Shown here piece by piece: positions 44,691 to 56,500 of a DNA stretch of 64,000 bases (position 1 is the first letter of the stretch; each line of letters begins with the position of its first letter). Position numbers and translations under genes: made by a program. Under the pieces are notes generated by a model. That model worked only from the letters and a program-made list of their open reading frames with translations, did no database searches and was not told the DNA's origin. This DNA comes from Nymphaea colorata (taxonomy: Eukaryota; Streptophyta; Magnoliopsida; Nymphaeales; Nymphaeaceae): contig NC_045145.1 of assembly GCF_008831285.2 (NCBI RefSeq), positions 2,768,723 through 2,832,722 on the forward strand. Direction: 5' to 3'.

Positions 44691-45670
44691 AAGACAAAAA
44701 ACTGCACGTACCTGCATCGTCATCGCTTTTGTTAGTGGCCAGGGTAGCTGAATTTTGTTTGACAAAATTCTGTAAAAGTTGGGTAAGCTTTTCCATGGTC
44801 ACCGGAGTATCTTTCTGATCATCGTGAAAAGCATGAGCAGCCTTGTGTCGTCCTTCATCATTCGATTTTTTGTTTAGCTTCCAACATTTCTCTTTGGTGT
44901 GATTTTCTTTCTTGCAATAGGTACAAAACAGTTTCTTTTTTCCTTTGGAATTTAGAAAACCAGAACCAAAAGACATACTTGGGAGTCCTCAGTTCGGTTG
45001 AAAGGATTCATGATTTGATGTTGGGTTTCCTCACGCATAATGATGGAGCAGACGGTGCTGAGTTTGGGAACTTCCAGTGACATGAGAACTTGACTGCGCA
45101 GCGATTCATATTTGGGTTTTAGTCCAGCCAACATCTGAAAATTTTTTTGTTCCTCTTGGTTTTTCTGGAGAGTAACAATGTTAGTCGCTACAGGGGTATA
45201 GGATTCCCATTCATCCATAAGGCGCGAAGTTGTCCAAGATATTATGTGAAGGTCATATCTCCTTGTTTGAGCTTGCTGATTTTTTGTGCTAATTGAAAAC
45301 GTCGAGCGACATTGTATTGCTGGCTGTAGAGATCACGAGCTACCTCCCACACATCTTTGGCAGTTTCAAGAAAAAAGAATCCATGAACAATTTTTTTCTC
45401 CATGGAATTCAAGTGCCACGACATGACAGTGTGGTCGTTTGATTCCCATTTTGCAAATTTCGAATCATTCTCAGCAGGCTTTGGTTTGCTGCTAGTGACT
45501 TGACCGAGTCTAGACTTTCCACTTAGGAAAAGTTTAGCAGATTTTGCCCAGGTGATATAACTGAAACCATTTAAGGATTCAGTGGTGATTTTGAGTGCAG
45601 GATTGACGCTGTCCTGCAACTGTTGTCGAGGCCAATCCCCTGCTCCTTGTGACTGAGAGCTATCTGCCAT
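44691..45670 (-). pseudogene. Copia gag relic
   Basis: Starts MADSSQSQGAGDWPRQQLQD at 45670, then LNGFSYITWAKSAKLFLSGK (copia-type gag N-terminal motif), WESNDHTVMSWHLNSMEKKI, and QLAQKISKLKQGDMTF. After a break at 45242 it continues (45218-44952) with FQMLAGLKPKYESLRSQVLM. The zinc knuckle CTYCKKENHTKEKCWKL is in the frame 44976-44686. Frame changes near 45230 and 44960 split it. Gag coats the element RNA. Confidence 0.9.
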
Positions 45671-46185
45671 GATAACCTAATGAGAGGAACCTTCAATATC
45701 ACACAAACCTGGAATTAGATGGAAGGGACATAACTCTTCTTCCTCCTGTATTTGCAGTTGTGCGTCTCACAGAAGCCTTCGGGCGATACTCAGGATATAG
45801 CGACACTCAAAAAATCATAGAAAATCACCCAAACCTTTGTTGGCCCTAAAATTTGGACTGAAGGTCGACAAGATGAAGGGGAAGGGACGCCCCAACGGAG
45901 CCTCCACGAAGAAATGTGCCCCGTCTGAATAATGCTGGAAATCACAGTCTCTCTTTACAGTAGAACAGAGTACTCTGGCAGCGTTCATGATTCTCCTTCT
46001 CTGGAAATTGGGGCTTTCCCCCAAATTGATCATAGAGATGAATAACAATACTCTGATTTCTGCTGAGCCTCCCACAATGAAATAAATGGTGTTTTGTAGG
46101 CGACACCTCCGATCAATGGAGCCTTTAGAAATCAGCAAATGCTATTAAGCAGTGGATGACATGGAATACTCACTTTCAATAGTAA

Positions 46186-46201
46186 CCTGTCTCTGATACC
46201 A
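46186..46201 (-). other. Copia primer-binding site
   Basis: In element orientation TGGTATCAGAGACAGG follows the LTR end directly. TGGTATCAGAG is the usual copia site, complementary to the initiator methionine tRNA 3' end or a half-tRNA site. Confidence 0.9.
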
Positions 46202-46500
46202 TAAAGATTAGGGAGAGGAATGAGAAAGCACAGAATATACGTGGTTCGACATGTATGCCTACATCCACGAGAAGCAAGGGAGAGCCCATATTGTATATTT
46301 TTCTCTATATTATTGTTTCACTCTACAGTCACTATTTAACGTGAGTGAATACAACAGTTACAAAACAAGAAATCATGGAAAAAAAAATTAACAGCAATCC
46401 ATGGTGGGAAACTTTTAATATAGGTAACACTGTCCAACTAATCATGGAAATACCATGAATAGCGTTGCCATAACGAGCCTCCTGTAGAACCGTTTCAACA
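46202..46500 (-). repeat. Copia 5' LTR (right)
   Basis: 299 bp, starting TGTTGAAACGGTTCTACAGG and ending CCCTAATCTTTA in element orientation. It pairs with 41174-41471. Confidence 0.95.
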
Positions 46501-46505
46501 CTTCG

Positions 46506-47304
46506 TCACTAACCTTAGCTTGAAGGAGATTTTCTTCTGAAAACTTGCTTGAATATTTTTATCGCTGGGGGTCAAAGGTTGTTTCTTTCTAAGCCAAGAG
46601 GTTAGTTCACGTATTCATAGAGTATCCCATCACCCATCTTGGCCTCCATCCAAATTTTGGTCCCCTGCTCTAACATACTTCGAACCATACAATGGAGTAC
46701 ACTTCACTTCATCCTATATCGACGTTTATCTGAGTATTTAGTTTCAACAAGCCAAGTTCTAATATGTTCGATGCTAATTGTTAGGATGATTTTGTCAACA
46801 AGATTGATAGTTCATGTTCTAATATGTTCGATGCTAACTTTTAAATTTCTAAATCTCTTGAATGGTTGCTTGAGGATGAATGAGGCACCACGATCAATAC
46901 ATGGAAGTAAATGCCAATATGATTGAGGCACTAGCATATGACCAGACAAGGAGATAATATTTACATTGCAGAGGTCATTGGTCAACCTTCTACTAAAAAG
47001 AGCGACTCTTAGGTAGTTGATCACTGGGAGATGCGAGTGTTTTCAACCTATGAGCTGACCGGTTCTTTGAATTTTGGAGCTACGACCGAGATTGGATCTC
47101 ATCAAAATGGTATACCATTGCTCTTAAACATTTTAAGAATTTGGTCATGATGTTAATCAAGTTTGCCACTATTGAGCTTCTGTTTCTAAAAGATGACACA
47201 TCGTTAACAAAGAATTCGTAGAAAAGGAGTTGATAATGCAACATGTACGTGTTTCCAAAGACCCGCTCAATTGAGATCCAATGATAGCATTTTTCTAGAA
47301 ACCG
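46506..47304. other. Intergenic, no gene seen
   Basis: The phrase TCTAATATGTTCGATGCTAA occurs twice (about 46760 and 46820). No coding similarity was seen. Confidence 0.4.
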
Positions 47305-47520
47305 AGTTGCGTGCACACTTATGCACGCAATAAGAATACACCAAAAGAGGGGGGAGGGTATTTTTGAATTTTTTTATAAAATAATGGGTAATTTAAACTT
47401 TTTAACACTTTTCACAATCCTTTTTTTACCCTTTAAGAAAGGTCTTTTTTTAATTTTGATGGAGGTATTTTGGTCGTTGCACAGTCTTTGCACAAAGCCA
47501 GCTTTGCTTTTTCTATTTTG
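47305..47520 (-). repeat. Dispersed repeat, copy 2 (inverted)
   Basis: Reverse complement of the family at 40505-40745: GCAAAGCTGGCTTTGTGCA, AAAGGGTAAAAAAAGGATTG, TTCAAAAATACCCTCCCCCC in the same order. Confidence 0.5.
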
Positions 47521-47582
47521 CATGACTAGGAAAGGAAAATGAAGAAATAAGGAGGCTTCTTGTATGGTTCCTCTACAAGTTT

Positions 47583-47883
47583 TGTTGGAGAAAGAGATCA
47601 TCATTTGCTCCTAGCTATGACATATCAGATGGACACATATTTTTGGGAACTATATCGTTAGAATTTATTGCTTTTTTCTAGAGTAATCATGGCAGGTTGT
47701 TTCCTTCTATGCTCATTATCTTGTAACTCTATAAATCCCTATCTGTGTATCAATGAAAGTAGTATCAAGAAGAAGAAGTCTCTTTTTCTCCACATGGACG
47801 TAGGCTATATGCCGAACCACGCATTTCCTCTATGTTGATTCTTCTTCCCCTCTTTCTTCATTATCGCATAATGGCTTTATGTT
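47583..47883 (+). repeat. Copia 5' LTR (left)
   Basis: About 301 bp, starting TGTTGGAGAAAGAG. It shares TTCCTTCTATGCTCATTATC, GTAGTATCAAGAA and GGACGTAGGC with the right LTR. Confidence 0.8.
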
Positions 47884-47890
47884 TTGAAAG

Positions 47891-47906
47891 TGGTTTGAGA
47901 GCGGGT
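47891..47906 (+). other. Copia primer-binding site, degraded
   Basis: TGGTTTGAGAGCGGGT differs at two positions from the usual TGGTATCAGAGCGGG and lies a few bases after the left LTR end. Confidence 0.65.
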
Positions 47907-48039
47907 TATATGCAATTTTTTCTTGGTGAGTGTTCCTTCAACCTTAAAGCGTTCATTCTACCCTCCTCTTTTCTGCTCCCATGGCTGAAGCGCAAGGTAG
48001 TCGTGAGGACATTCATGGTGTGTCTAGTTCTAAACGCAG

Positions 48040-48660
48040 CACAAATTGTCAGATTGCAACACCAATGCTCCCCTTAACAGAGCAAACTATTTGAGTTGGG
48101 CAAAGGCTGCTCGTCTCTTCCTCAGTGGTCGTTCGAACATTGGATATGTGAATGGTAAGATTACTCCACCGAATATATCAAACCCCAACTTTGATGAATG
48201 GCAATCTGAGAACAACTTGGTTAAGTCATGGCTAATCAATTCTATGGAACAATCTATCTCAAATTTGTTTCTATAACAAGAGACGGCAAAGGAGATATGG
48301 GACTCTTTAAAGGAGCTGTTTGGCGAACAAAACAACTTGGCTCATGTCTATGAAATCCAAGTTGTAATTGCAAAACTCTTGAAAGGTGACAAACCCATCC
48401 ACCTCTATATCGGGCAACTTCGAAGGCTGTTTGATGAGCTTAGGCAATATAGACCAGCGACGTCTGATCCAGAAATATATAAACAACGATTTGGAAAAGA
48501 TAAAGTATTTAAATTGCTTACTGGTTTGGGAGAAGATTATGAAGCTGTCCGTAGCCAAATTCTTATGAGCTCACCATTGCCAATGTTCAACAACATATGC
48601 CAAACCATGCAAAGGGAAGCTGCTCATCGAAAAGTTATGAACCCAACCAGAGGCTATTGA
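48040..48660 (+). pseudogene. Copia gag relic
   Basis: Contains LNRANYLSWAKAARLFLSGR, WQSENNLVKSWLINSMEQSI, a stop at about 48274, then ETAKEIWDSLKELFGEQNN, IGQLRRLFDELRQYRP and FKLLTGLGEDYEAVRSQILM. This is the standard copia gag order. One in-frame stop separates the halves; the zinc knuckle region near 48760 (CTHYICKK...) is damaged. Confidence 0.85.
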
Positions 48661-48984
48661 TAACATAGAGAAAATGACATGCATTGCGCATAATGATAGT
48701 ACCAAGGGAGAGCAAAAATATACTGGTGGAGGAGAAAACTATAAAAAAGGCCGTAGCAAATTTAGATGCACTCACTACATATGCAAGAAAGGTGTTGGGA
48801 ACTCATTGGGCAATCAACCAAGGAGAAAACCAGTCCCACCTCTAATACAAATCTTGTGAACTTTGTTACCAAAAATGATCTTGAGAATTTTTTTCAAAAA
48901 TTGTCCAAGATCAACCTGATATCATCTCAACTAGTAGACAACTCTGAAGAAAATAATCATGCCATTATTACTATCTCAAATAAC

Positions 48985-50620
48985 TCTTCTTAGATTATTG
49001 ATTCTAGAGCAACTGATCATATGACTAGCTACTTATCTAAATTGGTCGATATTGACAAAGTTAGAAAACACCCTGTTTTTACTGTTGATGGGTCTCCCAT
49101 AAACGTCGAGTGTACAAGAGAAACAATATTTTCAGATAGACGCAAGAAATCTATTGTTTTATATGTGCTGAATATATCTGCCAGTCTAATGTCCATAAGT
49201 AAGATAAAAAAATCTCATAGTTGTTTGGCTGTTTTCTCCCCAAAAAGATGTGATATTTCAGGATCTTGTCACGAAGAAACATATTGCTAAAGAGTGTGAG
49301 CAAAATGACCTACATGTATGGATGCCATTCCTTTGGTCTCTTAGCTCATAATCCAAAAATCAACACAACAAATTATCAAATATGGCATGTAAGGCTTGGT
49401 CACACCTCACATCAGAATTTAACGCAGCTTGTTCCTAGTCTCAAACTTGAAGATAAGGTGTGCGATGCTTGTGAGTATTCAAATTCCACTAGATTGCCAT
49501 TTCAGTCTTCTCCTAAGAGGTTTAAGGAAGCCTTTGATATTGTTCATTCAAATGTGTGGGGTTCGGCATCTAATGTATTTTATTTTGGTTCTAAGCATTA
49601 TGTTTCTTTTATTGAAGACAAAACTTGCATGACTTGGATATACTTTCTTAAAAATAAAAATGAAGAAACTCCGACTTGACAATGACGGAAAATATGTGAA
49701 TGATGCTTTTAATTTTTTTTAGAAAAAGAGGCATACATCCCCAATACACTTGTGTTGATACTTCTCAACAAAATGGTGTCGCAAAGCAAAAGAACCGGCA
49801 GTTACTCAACATTGCTTGTACTCATGATGCACATGCATGTTCCCAATGTTTTTTGGGTTGATGCCATAGCCCACTGCTTGCTACTTAGCCAATAGACTAC
49901 CAAGCTCTAGTATTAACAGACAATTCCCATTCAATTGCTTCTCAACAAAAGTGTTTACAAAACTTGCATGACTTGGATATACTTTCTTAAAAATAAAAAT
50001 GAAGAAACTCCGACTTGACAATGACGGAAAATATGTGAATGATGCTTTTAATTTTTTTTGAGAAGAAGAGGCATACATCCCCAATACACTTGTGTTGACA
50101 CTTCTCAACAAAATGGTGTCGCAGAGCAAAAGAACCAGCAGTTACTCAACATTGCTTGTACTCATGATGCACATGCATGTTCCCAATGTTTTTTGGGTCG
50201 ATGCTATAGCCACTGCTTGCTACTTAGCCAATAGACTACCAAGCTCTAGTATTGACAGACAATTCCCATTCAATTGCTTCTCAACAAAAGTGTTTATATC
50301 TAACATTTAAGGATGTTTAGATGCAAGAATTATGTGGAAACAAGTTTGAAAAATGGCCAAAAATGCATATTTCTTGGGTACTCTAGTTGGAAAAAGGTAT
50401 ACAAGTGTTATGATCAAACCTTAAAAAAATTAGTTGTAACTAATGATGTTAAGTTTTTTGAGCAGGAACTATACTTTGAATATCAAAGTTGGGGAGAGAT
50501 TAAAGTTGCAAGTTTCAACTCTACCCCCACATTTTCATTGATTGATATATTCAATGAGATCCCAGATCCAAGTCGGCTCTGTCCTGGAGAAACAATCAAT
50601 AGTTATGGTGACTCATGACA
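48985..50620 (+). pseudogene. Copia protease-integrase relic with tandem duplication
   Basis: Protease: IIDSRATDHMTSYLSKL at about 48997, where Gly of DSGA is Arg and the preceding Trp codon is a TAG stop. Pre-integrase: YQIWHVRLGHTSHQNLTQLV, CDACEYSNSTRLPF. Integrase: FDIVHSNVWGS (the catalytic Asp of HSD is Asn), then DTSQQNGVA at about 49758 and again at about 50097 because the segment is duplicated. Downstream, FRCKNYVETSLKNGQKCIFL and GYSSWKKVYKCYD belong to the integrase C-terminal part. Confidence 0.85.
49618..50295. repeat. 339-bp tandem duplication inside copia integrase
   Basis: The first copy is 49618-49956 and the second 49957-50295, in direct tandem, both starting ACAAAACTTGCATGACTTGG and ending CAACAAAAGTGTTT. 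They differ at only a few bases and two single-base indels, so the duplication is more recent than the LTR divergence. Confidence 0.9.
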
Positions 50621-50819
50621 TCAAGACACTGACACTGAGACACTTCAGTTAGATAAAGCCAACCAGCCTCCAAATTCTAAAAATATGGAATCTGTTCCAT
50701 CCAAAAATGCCAATCCTCTTGTCAGACGCTATACTTACCTTACCACCCATAAAATTCATTCCATAAACCAACACCTATCATTTGAAAGACTAAGAACCGA
50801 ACTTATGTCCTAAATATCT

Positions 50820-52320
50820 ACTCTTATCATGAACCCAAAAATTTTGAGGAAGTTAGCCAAGATCCAAAGTGGAAAGAGGCAATGAAAGAGAAGTTGACAA
50901 CATTAGAAAAAAAAAAGTTCAAACTTGGGACCCAGTTTCCTTACCGAAAGGAAAAAAAATTAGTCAAATGTAAATGAGTCTACCAAAAAAGTACCATAAC
51001 AATGGAACTATAGAACGTTTTAAAGCACGACTGGTGGCAAAGGGATTTACTCAGACTGAAGGTATTGACTACAATGAGACCTTCACTCCAGTTGCAAAAA
51101 TGAACATAGTCAGGACTCTTCTCTCAGTTGCATCAAATAAAAAGTGGCCACTGATACAACTTGATGTAAAAAAATGTTTTCCTTCATAGGAAGCTCAATG
51201 AAGAAGTCTATATGGAGGCCCCAAAATGTATAAAAAATAAGCATGGACATGTATGCAGGTTAACGAAAGCATTGTATGGACTTAAACAGTCACATCGCTC
51301 TTGTTTTGCCTGCCTAAATGAAGCTCTCAGCAAAATAGGCTTCAAGAGAAATATGCCGACTACACAATGTTTACATGTGTTCGAGACCAAAAAATTGTCA
51401 TTCTAGTAGTATATGTATGTAGATGACATTATTCTAACTGAAGATGACATTGTTTTTATGTACAATGTCAAAGAATATCTCAATTGTCAATTTGAAATCA
51501 AAGATCTTGGAACTTTGAGATATTTTTTAGGCATTGGAATGGTCGACTCAAACAAGTGGATCTTTATATGCAAAAAGAAGTATATTCTAGACTTTCTCAA
51601 AGAAACATGCTATCTTGGTGCTAAACCAGTTGACACGCCACTAGAAGTTAATTGCAAATTAAAGAAGGATGAGGGAGATCTTGTGGAGAATATCCAAAGG
51701 TTATAAAAACTTGCTGAAAAACTTATATACTTGATTGTTACAAGACCAGACATTGCTTACGTAGTTAGTTTTGATTAGTCAGTTTATGTATAGACCAAGG
51801 TCTACACATGTTAAAGCTACCCACATAATTCTGAGATATTTAAAGGGGACTCTACGGAGAGAGATCTTGTTGAGATTAGATCAGCCCCTTGATGTTATTG
51901 GATATACAGCCGCAGACTGGGCAGGTGACCCCAATGATAGGAGGTCAACCTCAGGATATTATCTTTATTGGAGGAAATCTTGTGACTTGGAAGGGTAAAA
52001 AACGGTCAGCCGTCACTCGATCCAGTTTCGAAGCCGAGTATAGAGCCATGGTAAGCTGCACTTTTTAATTTTATGTTGGTAAAAATACTATTAAAAGATA
52101 TGAATATTGAGATAAAGGAGCCAATGAAAATGATGTGTGACACATGACCTTCATTTATATTGAGGCAAATCCAGTGTTCTACGAGCACACTAAACACATA
52201 GAAGTTGACTATCATATTGTTAGGGAGAGTCCAAGAAGGAACCATCCTTACTCCTCATATGATAAGTGAGAAACAATTGGCCGATATCTGTGCGCCAACT
52301 TGAGGATGAGTATATTATGA
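50820..52320 (+). pseudogene. Copia reverse transcriptase and RNase H relic
   Basis: RT pieces in three frames: [20 protein letters not shown] and [31 protein letters not shown] and LTKALYGLKQSHRSCFACLN; MYVDDIILTEDDIVFMYNVK with YVDD intact, then FEIKDLGTLRYFLGIGMVDS. RNase H: ATHIILRYLKGTLRREILLR, TAADWAGDPNDRRSTSGYYL, then SRHSIQF-type and EYRAMV readings around 52010-52050, ending near 52290. Frameshifts near 51189, 51400 and 51706 break it. Confidence 0.9.
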
Positions 52321-52324
52321 ATTT

Positions 52325-52675
52325 TGTTGGAGAAAAAGATCAATGTTGTTTTCTCTAAGCTATGGCATATCGGTTGGATACATATTTTTGGAGAACTATA
52401 TAGTGAGAATTTATTGCCTTTTTTGGAGTAATTGTGGCATGTTGTTTCCTTCTATGCTCATTATCTTGTAACTCTGTAAGTGCATCTCTAATGTTGTTTC
52501 CTTCTATGCTCATTATCTTGTAACTCTATAAGTGCATCTCTGAAAGTAGTATCAAGAAAAAGAAGTCGCTTTCTCCCCATGGACGTAGGCTGTATGCCGA
52601 ACCACATATTTCCTTTGTGTTGATTCCTCTTCCCCTCTTTCTTCATTATCACATTACACATAATGGCTTTATGTT
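52325..52675 (+). repeat. Copia 3' LTR (right), with 52-bp duplication
   Basis: About 351 bp, starting TGTTGGAGAAAAAG. GTTGTTTCCTTCTATGCTCA begins at 52441 and again at 52493, a 52-bp tandem duplication not present in the left LTR. Confidence 0.85.
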
Positions 52676-53528
52676 ACATCCTCGACTACCAGTTGAAATG
52701 TTAAGTTTTGCTCTCCATACATAATAACCACAAAATAAAATTTGATTGAACCCAACCAGAATAGGATACTTAACATCACTTACTGAAATAAATTCATTGA
52801 GATCGGACAGGCTCAGCCTGCACCAACATTCGGCCAAATTAAAGAAGATTAAACATAAATTCATTGTACAAAATTTGTTGAGTCTAAAAAACAAAATTTT
52901 GAAGTTGGTTTCAAAAATTTCTGTTAAATGTGATCATATGGTCCCAAAACCAACATTTCCTCATTGGATCATTTGGGATATATAGATAAGATTATGTGAC
53001 CATGAAAATGTAAAACTTCTCAAATATCATGGGGTAAAATATCTCAATTTTATATCTAAAAGGAATTTTAGGAGCTTGTTTATAGCCCTTTGAATTGTCA
53101 TGATTAACTGACGAGTGCACAAAAATTATACAATTTCATTATCCTAAGGGATTATAGCATGCTAGGCAGTAAGGTGGTTCACTTTTTAAGGGGTTTGGAT
53201 TTAAATTTTGAGGTGGCACGGGAGACCATAGTAGGCCTCAAAGCAAGCTCTGTAAAATCCTGAAAAAATGATAGAAATATGGGAAACTGTGACCTCTCTT
53301 AAAAGTGGTGGAATGAACCACTTAAAAAAACTATGCAATCCCATGCATCTGATATTTATATGCACAGTTATAAGGCTTCACTGCAAGGAAACGGACCTGA
53401 GCCGCATTTTAACGGATCTGGACCTGTTCCGACCCGACCGACATAAACTCATCGCGGGGACGGACTGCAGGGACTTGCCCGCTTCAGGACGCAAACCTGC
53501 TCTTTGGGAGGAGGAGGACGCAGCAGCC
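52676..53528. other. Upstream region of the PLP-enzyme gene
   Basis: No other gene is seen. GATATTTATATGCAC at about 53350 is a possible TATA element about 175 bases before the ATG. GC rises from about 53390 onward, as in a leader. A long frame starting at 53268 merely runs into exon 1 and has no recognisable N-terminus. Confidence 0.35.
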
Positions 53529-56500
53529 ATGGCAATCAACTTCAAAGGCGCTGCAGCTACTGCGGCTATCGCCATGGGATTGATGTTCCACCTCCTCCTG
53601 ATCTACAGAGCGGGCAAGAGAAGACTGACCACCAGGGAACACCGCAACTCTCCTCCTGCAAGAGCACCAGGGCGTGGGATCATTGCTGCCATTGGAAACA
53701 CACCACTCATCAAAATCGAGAGTCTTTCCAAGGAAACTGGCTGCGAAGTAAGTCTGTACTCCTCTTTGTCTTTCAATTCAAGTTTTGTGGTTTTTCCTGC
53801 ATACCTATTAGAAGTGAGGGCGGTCGTGTTCTTCAGATTCTTGCTAAAGCTGAGTTCTTGAACCCCGGTGGGAGCATTAAGGACAGGATAGCCGTCAAAA
53901 TAATCCAGGAGGTGAGTCACCCTTCTGTAATGATGTTATTGCCGTGTTTAGGAGTTGTTTAACAATATCTTTCGATTTTGCTCTGTGAGTGTGTCGTAGT
54001 TTTCGTAGCTTTCAGATTTTCCGAGTGGCATCGACCATAATAACTGTTTCTGTTTGTTCATGAAGACTCCAACTGTGGGAAAGGATACGAGTACAGATAT
54101 GAGTTTTGCTGGTGTTGGGAAGTTTGAGATTTATGTCATGCTTGTTATGCCATCTTGATAATTTACTTATCATAATTGATTGTTCTTTATAGCTTCCCGG
54201 CTTTCAGTCAGATTATGAATGAGAAATTTGATTATTAGGGATGAAGATTATCAGTGGTTATTGCCATTGTGGATTCAAGTGCGATTTGGTTGTAAGAAGG
54301 TTGAAGCGTACATGTTAGGAACTTTAATATTTAACATATGCTTGTCTCAAGCTTTCTTTGCATGCTTTGCATTTCATTACTATTTTTTTTCATGAAACTT
54401 TAGGCAATATGCTAGCTGAATGCTCATGTTGGACATGCTTAAACAGTGCATTTCTGTTGTTGTTGTTGTGCGTGTGTGCTGTGCGCGTGAGAGAGAGAGA
54501 GCATGTTTCGGTGCAAAGATAAAACCATAAAACCATGTAAGGACTGTTTTGGAAGACCGCTTTATAGGCAAAAGGAAATTGCTGTGCAGTTTTTTCAATA
54601 CCTTCTGATGTTTCGGATCACCATGTTGCCAAAACCTTCCATCGCAAATGGAGTTGATGCAGTTTCATTCTCAAAACCATGTTTCAACTTCATCCTAAAT
54701 AGCTACTTCAATGATCCATAGTCACAAGTATTGGCAATATTTTTCAAAATATTGCGATGGAAATGCCAAAACAAGTGAAACAAAGAAAAGGCAAAATGAT
54801 GTGGCAGTTTTGAACATATTGCTGAAATGAAAATAGTATGATAAGATCGTGCAATTTGAAAGAAAGAAATGTTTAATATTTTTAAATTTTTTTTGGTTTT
54901 CTCTTAACGTTTAAATAACTAATTTGTTTTTAAGAATGTTTTGGTAAGAAATTTAGTAGGAAACTCATAATTCCATGATATTCTCTATTATTTCTTATAT
55001 ATTCTTTACTTTTTTCACATTACTTTAATTATTAAAGTAGAAGCAAAGTTCCACAAGTTCCCAGGTAGCATTTGCTTTTAGTGTCAAATGGTGAATCCAT
55101 TGACATTGAAGTCATGGGATAACGTACATTGTGTGACATGGCTGATGTCTGGATCAAACTAAGCAGATGAGGAGATGGATTCATATTTTACTATCTGGTA
55201 GCATTACAATCAAACTGGTTATTATTTTTTATGATCACTATGGAATTCTTTGGCAGAGAACATGAACAAAAATGTCAACATTCGAGTCACACCTTTGAAT
55301 TTCATGGCTATCTGTAAGTAATGTTCAACTGCCTAATGTGATTCTTTGACCTTTCTGATGCTGCTGTTTATAACATTCTGAAATGCCATCCATTGTTTGT
55401 GTAGCTTATTTGTAAGATCTGCGTAGATGTACATTTAAATGTATTATTCAGCTTATGTTGTGGGCATAGCTTACTATATCCCTGCACTTTCCTTATCATT
55501 GTGATTGTTGTGATTTGAAGCAGGCTCTTAACTCAGGGGACCTCGTTGAAGGTGGTGTGGTGATTGAAGGAAGTGCCGGGAGTACAGCCATTAGCCTTGC
55601 GACAGTTGCTCCTGCATTTGGATGTAAATGCCATGTGGTTATCCCTGATGATGCAGCTATTGAGAAGGTAATTCAGTTCAATTACTCGTACATTTTCTCA
55701 AAATCTGAAAATTTTGTCGTTTGCAAAGGAAAAAAAAAATCCTTCTTCATGCACAACAGAAAAGAATGAACAAAAATAATTTCGTAAACCTGCAATGGAG
55801 ATTATAAACCAAAAGAACAAGCATCATCTTGTGACCTCTAAAAGTTGTTGTAAAGCAAGCATAATGACTGTATCGTTAGCTTGTCATGCTCCCCTTCCAG
55901 TCATGTGTCACAGCAGGTCGTGTCATTGAGAAGCTAATGTTTCAAGAAAAAGTTGCAGCTTGATGTTCCTACCTGTGTAAAATTGCCTGCTTGTAGATTT
56001 TTTATGTTAAAAAAATGTTTGTTATGTCATGCTCATATGTACCTTTTTCTTCCTTTTTTTTCCCCTTGATAAGCAGTTTTCAGTAACTGAGATTTCTAAT
56101 GGAGCATGTCAATGAAACCATGCTTCCATGCAATTTCATAAACCATTTAGACCACTGGTTGTGATTTAGCTTGGGGCTGCACCTGGTTGTTTATGTTTTT
56201 ATTTTCTTTAATCTTGCTTGGTTATGGTATCAAATTCATACCCAGACAATCGCAATGGAAACCGACTTTTCAAAACTCAATATGGGGTTGTTATCCGTAT
56301 AAAACAAGGGTGTCACATTGAATTGTGGTTTCCATTAAATTGTGGTGGGATCTTCAGTTAATATTAAACAGGAATAGATGGTAATGTGGCAGTTGCAAAG
56401 ATGATACACAGGTACATATGTTCCAGGCAGTTTCTAATGTTCAGTATGTGGTTTGGGTTAAAAATGCAACATACATATCTTTTGAAGAAGTGAACCACTG

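Larger units (their letters stand above)
41169..46505 (-). mobile_element. Complete Ty1/copia retrotransposon with TSD, inactive
   Basis: Two LTRs (41174-41471 and 46202-46500) bound a 5.3-kb element read on the minus strand, flanked by the 5-bp duplication CTTCG (41169-41173 and 46501-46505). The PBS lies next to the right LTR and the PPT next to the left one. Order is gag, protease, integrase, RT, RNase H, the copia order. The coding region is cut by several frameshifts and stops. The LTRs differ at about 20 of 298 positions plus one indel by eye (about 93% identical), mostly transitions, so the insertion is of moderate age. Confidence 0.95.
47583..52675 (+). mobile_element. Ty1/copia retrotransposon with duplications, inactive
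   Basis: The LTRs (about 47583-47883 and 52325-52675) share TGTTGGAGAAA at the start and ATAATGGCTTTATGTT at the end. The PBS follows the left LTR. Gag, protease, integrase, RT and RNase H occur in order on the plus strand with many stops. No clean target duplication was found. The LTRs are clearly diverged and the right one has a 52-bp tandem duplication; the integrase region has a 339-bp tandem duplication. Confidence 0.9.

Noticed and set aside
53268-53528. Upstream in-frame ATG for the PLP enzyme
   Set aside because: The extension has no family-like sequence, and the ATG at 53529 has a better context and directly precedes the hydrophobic anchor.
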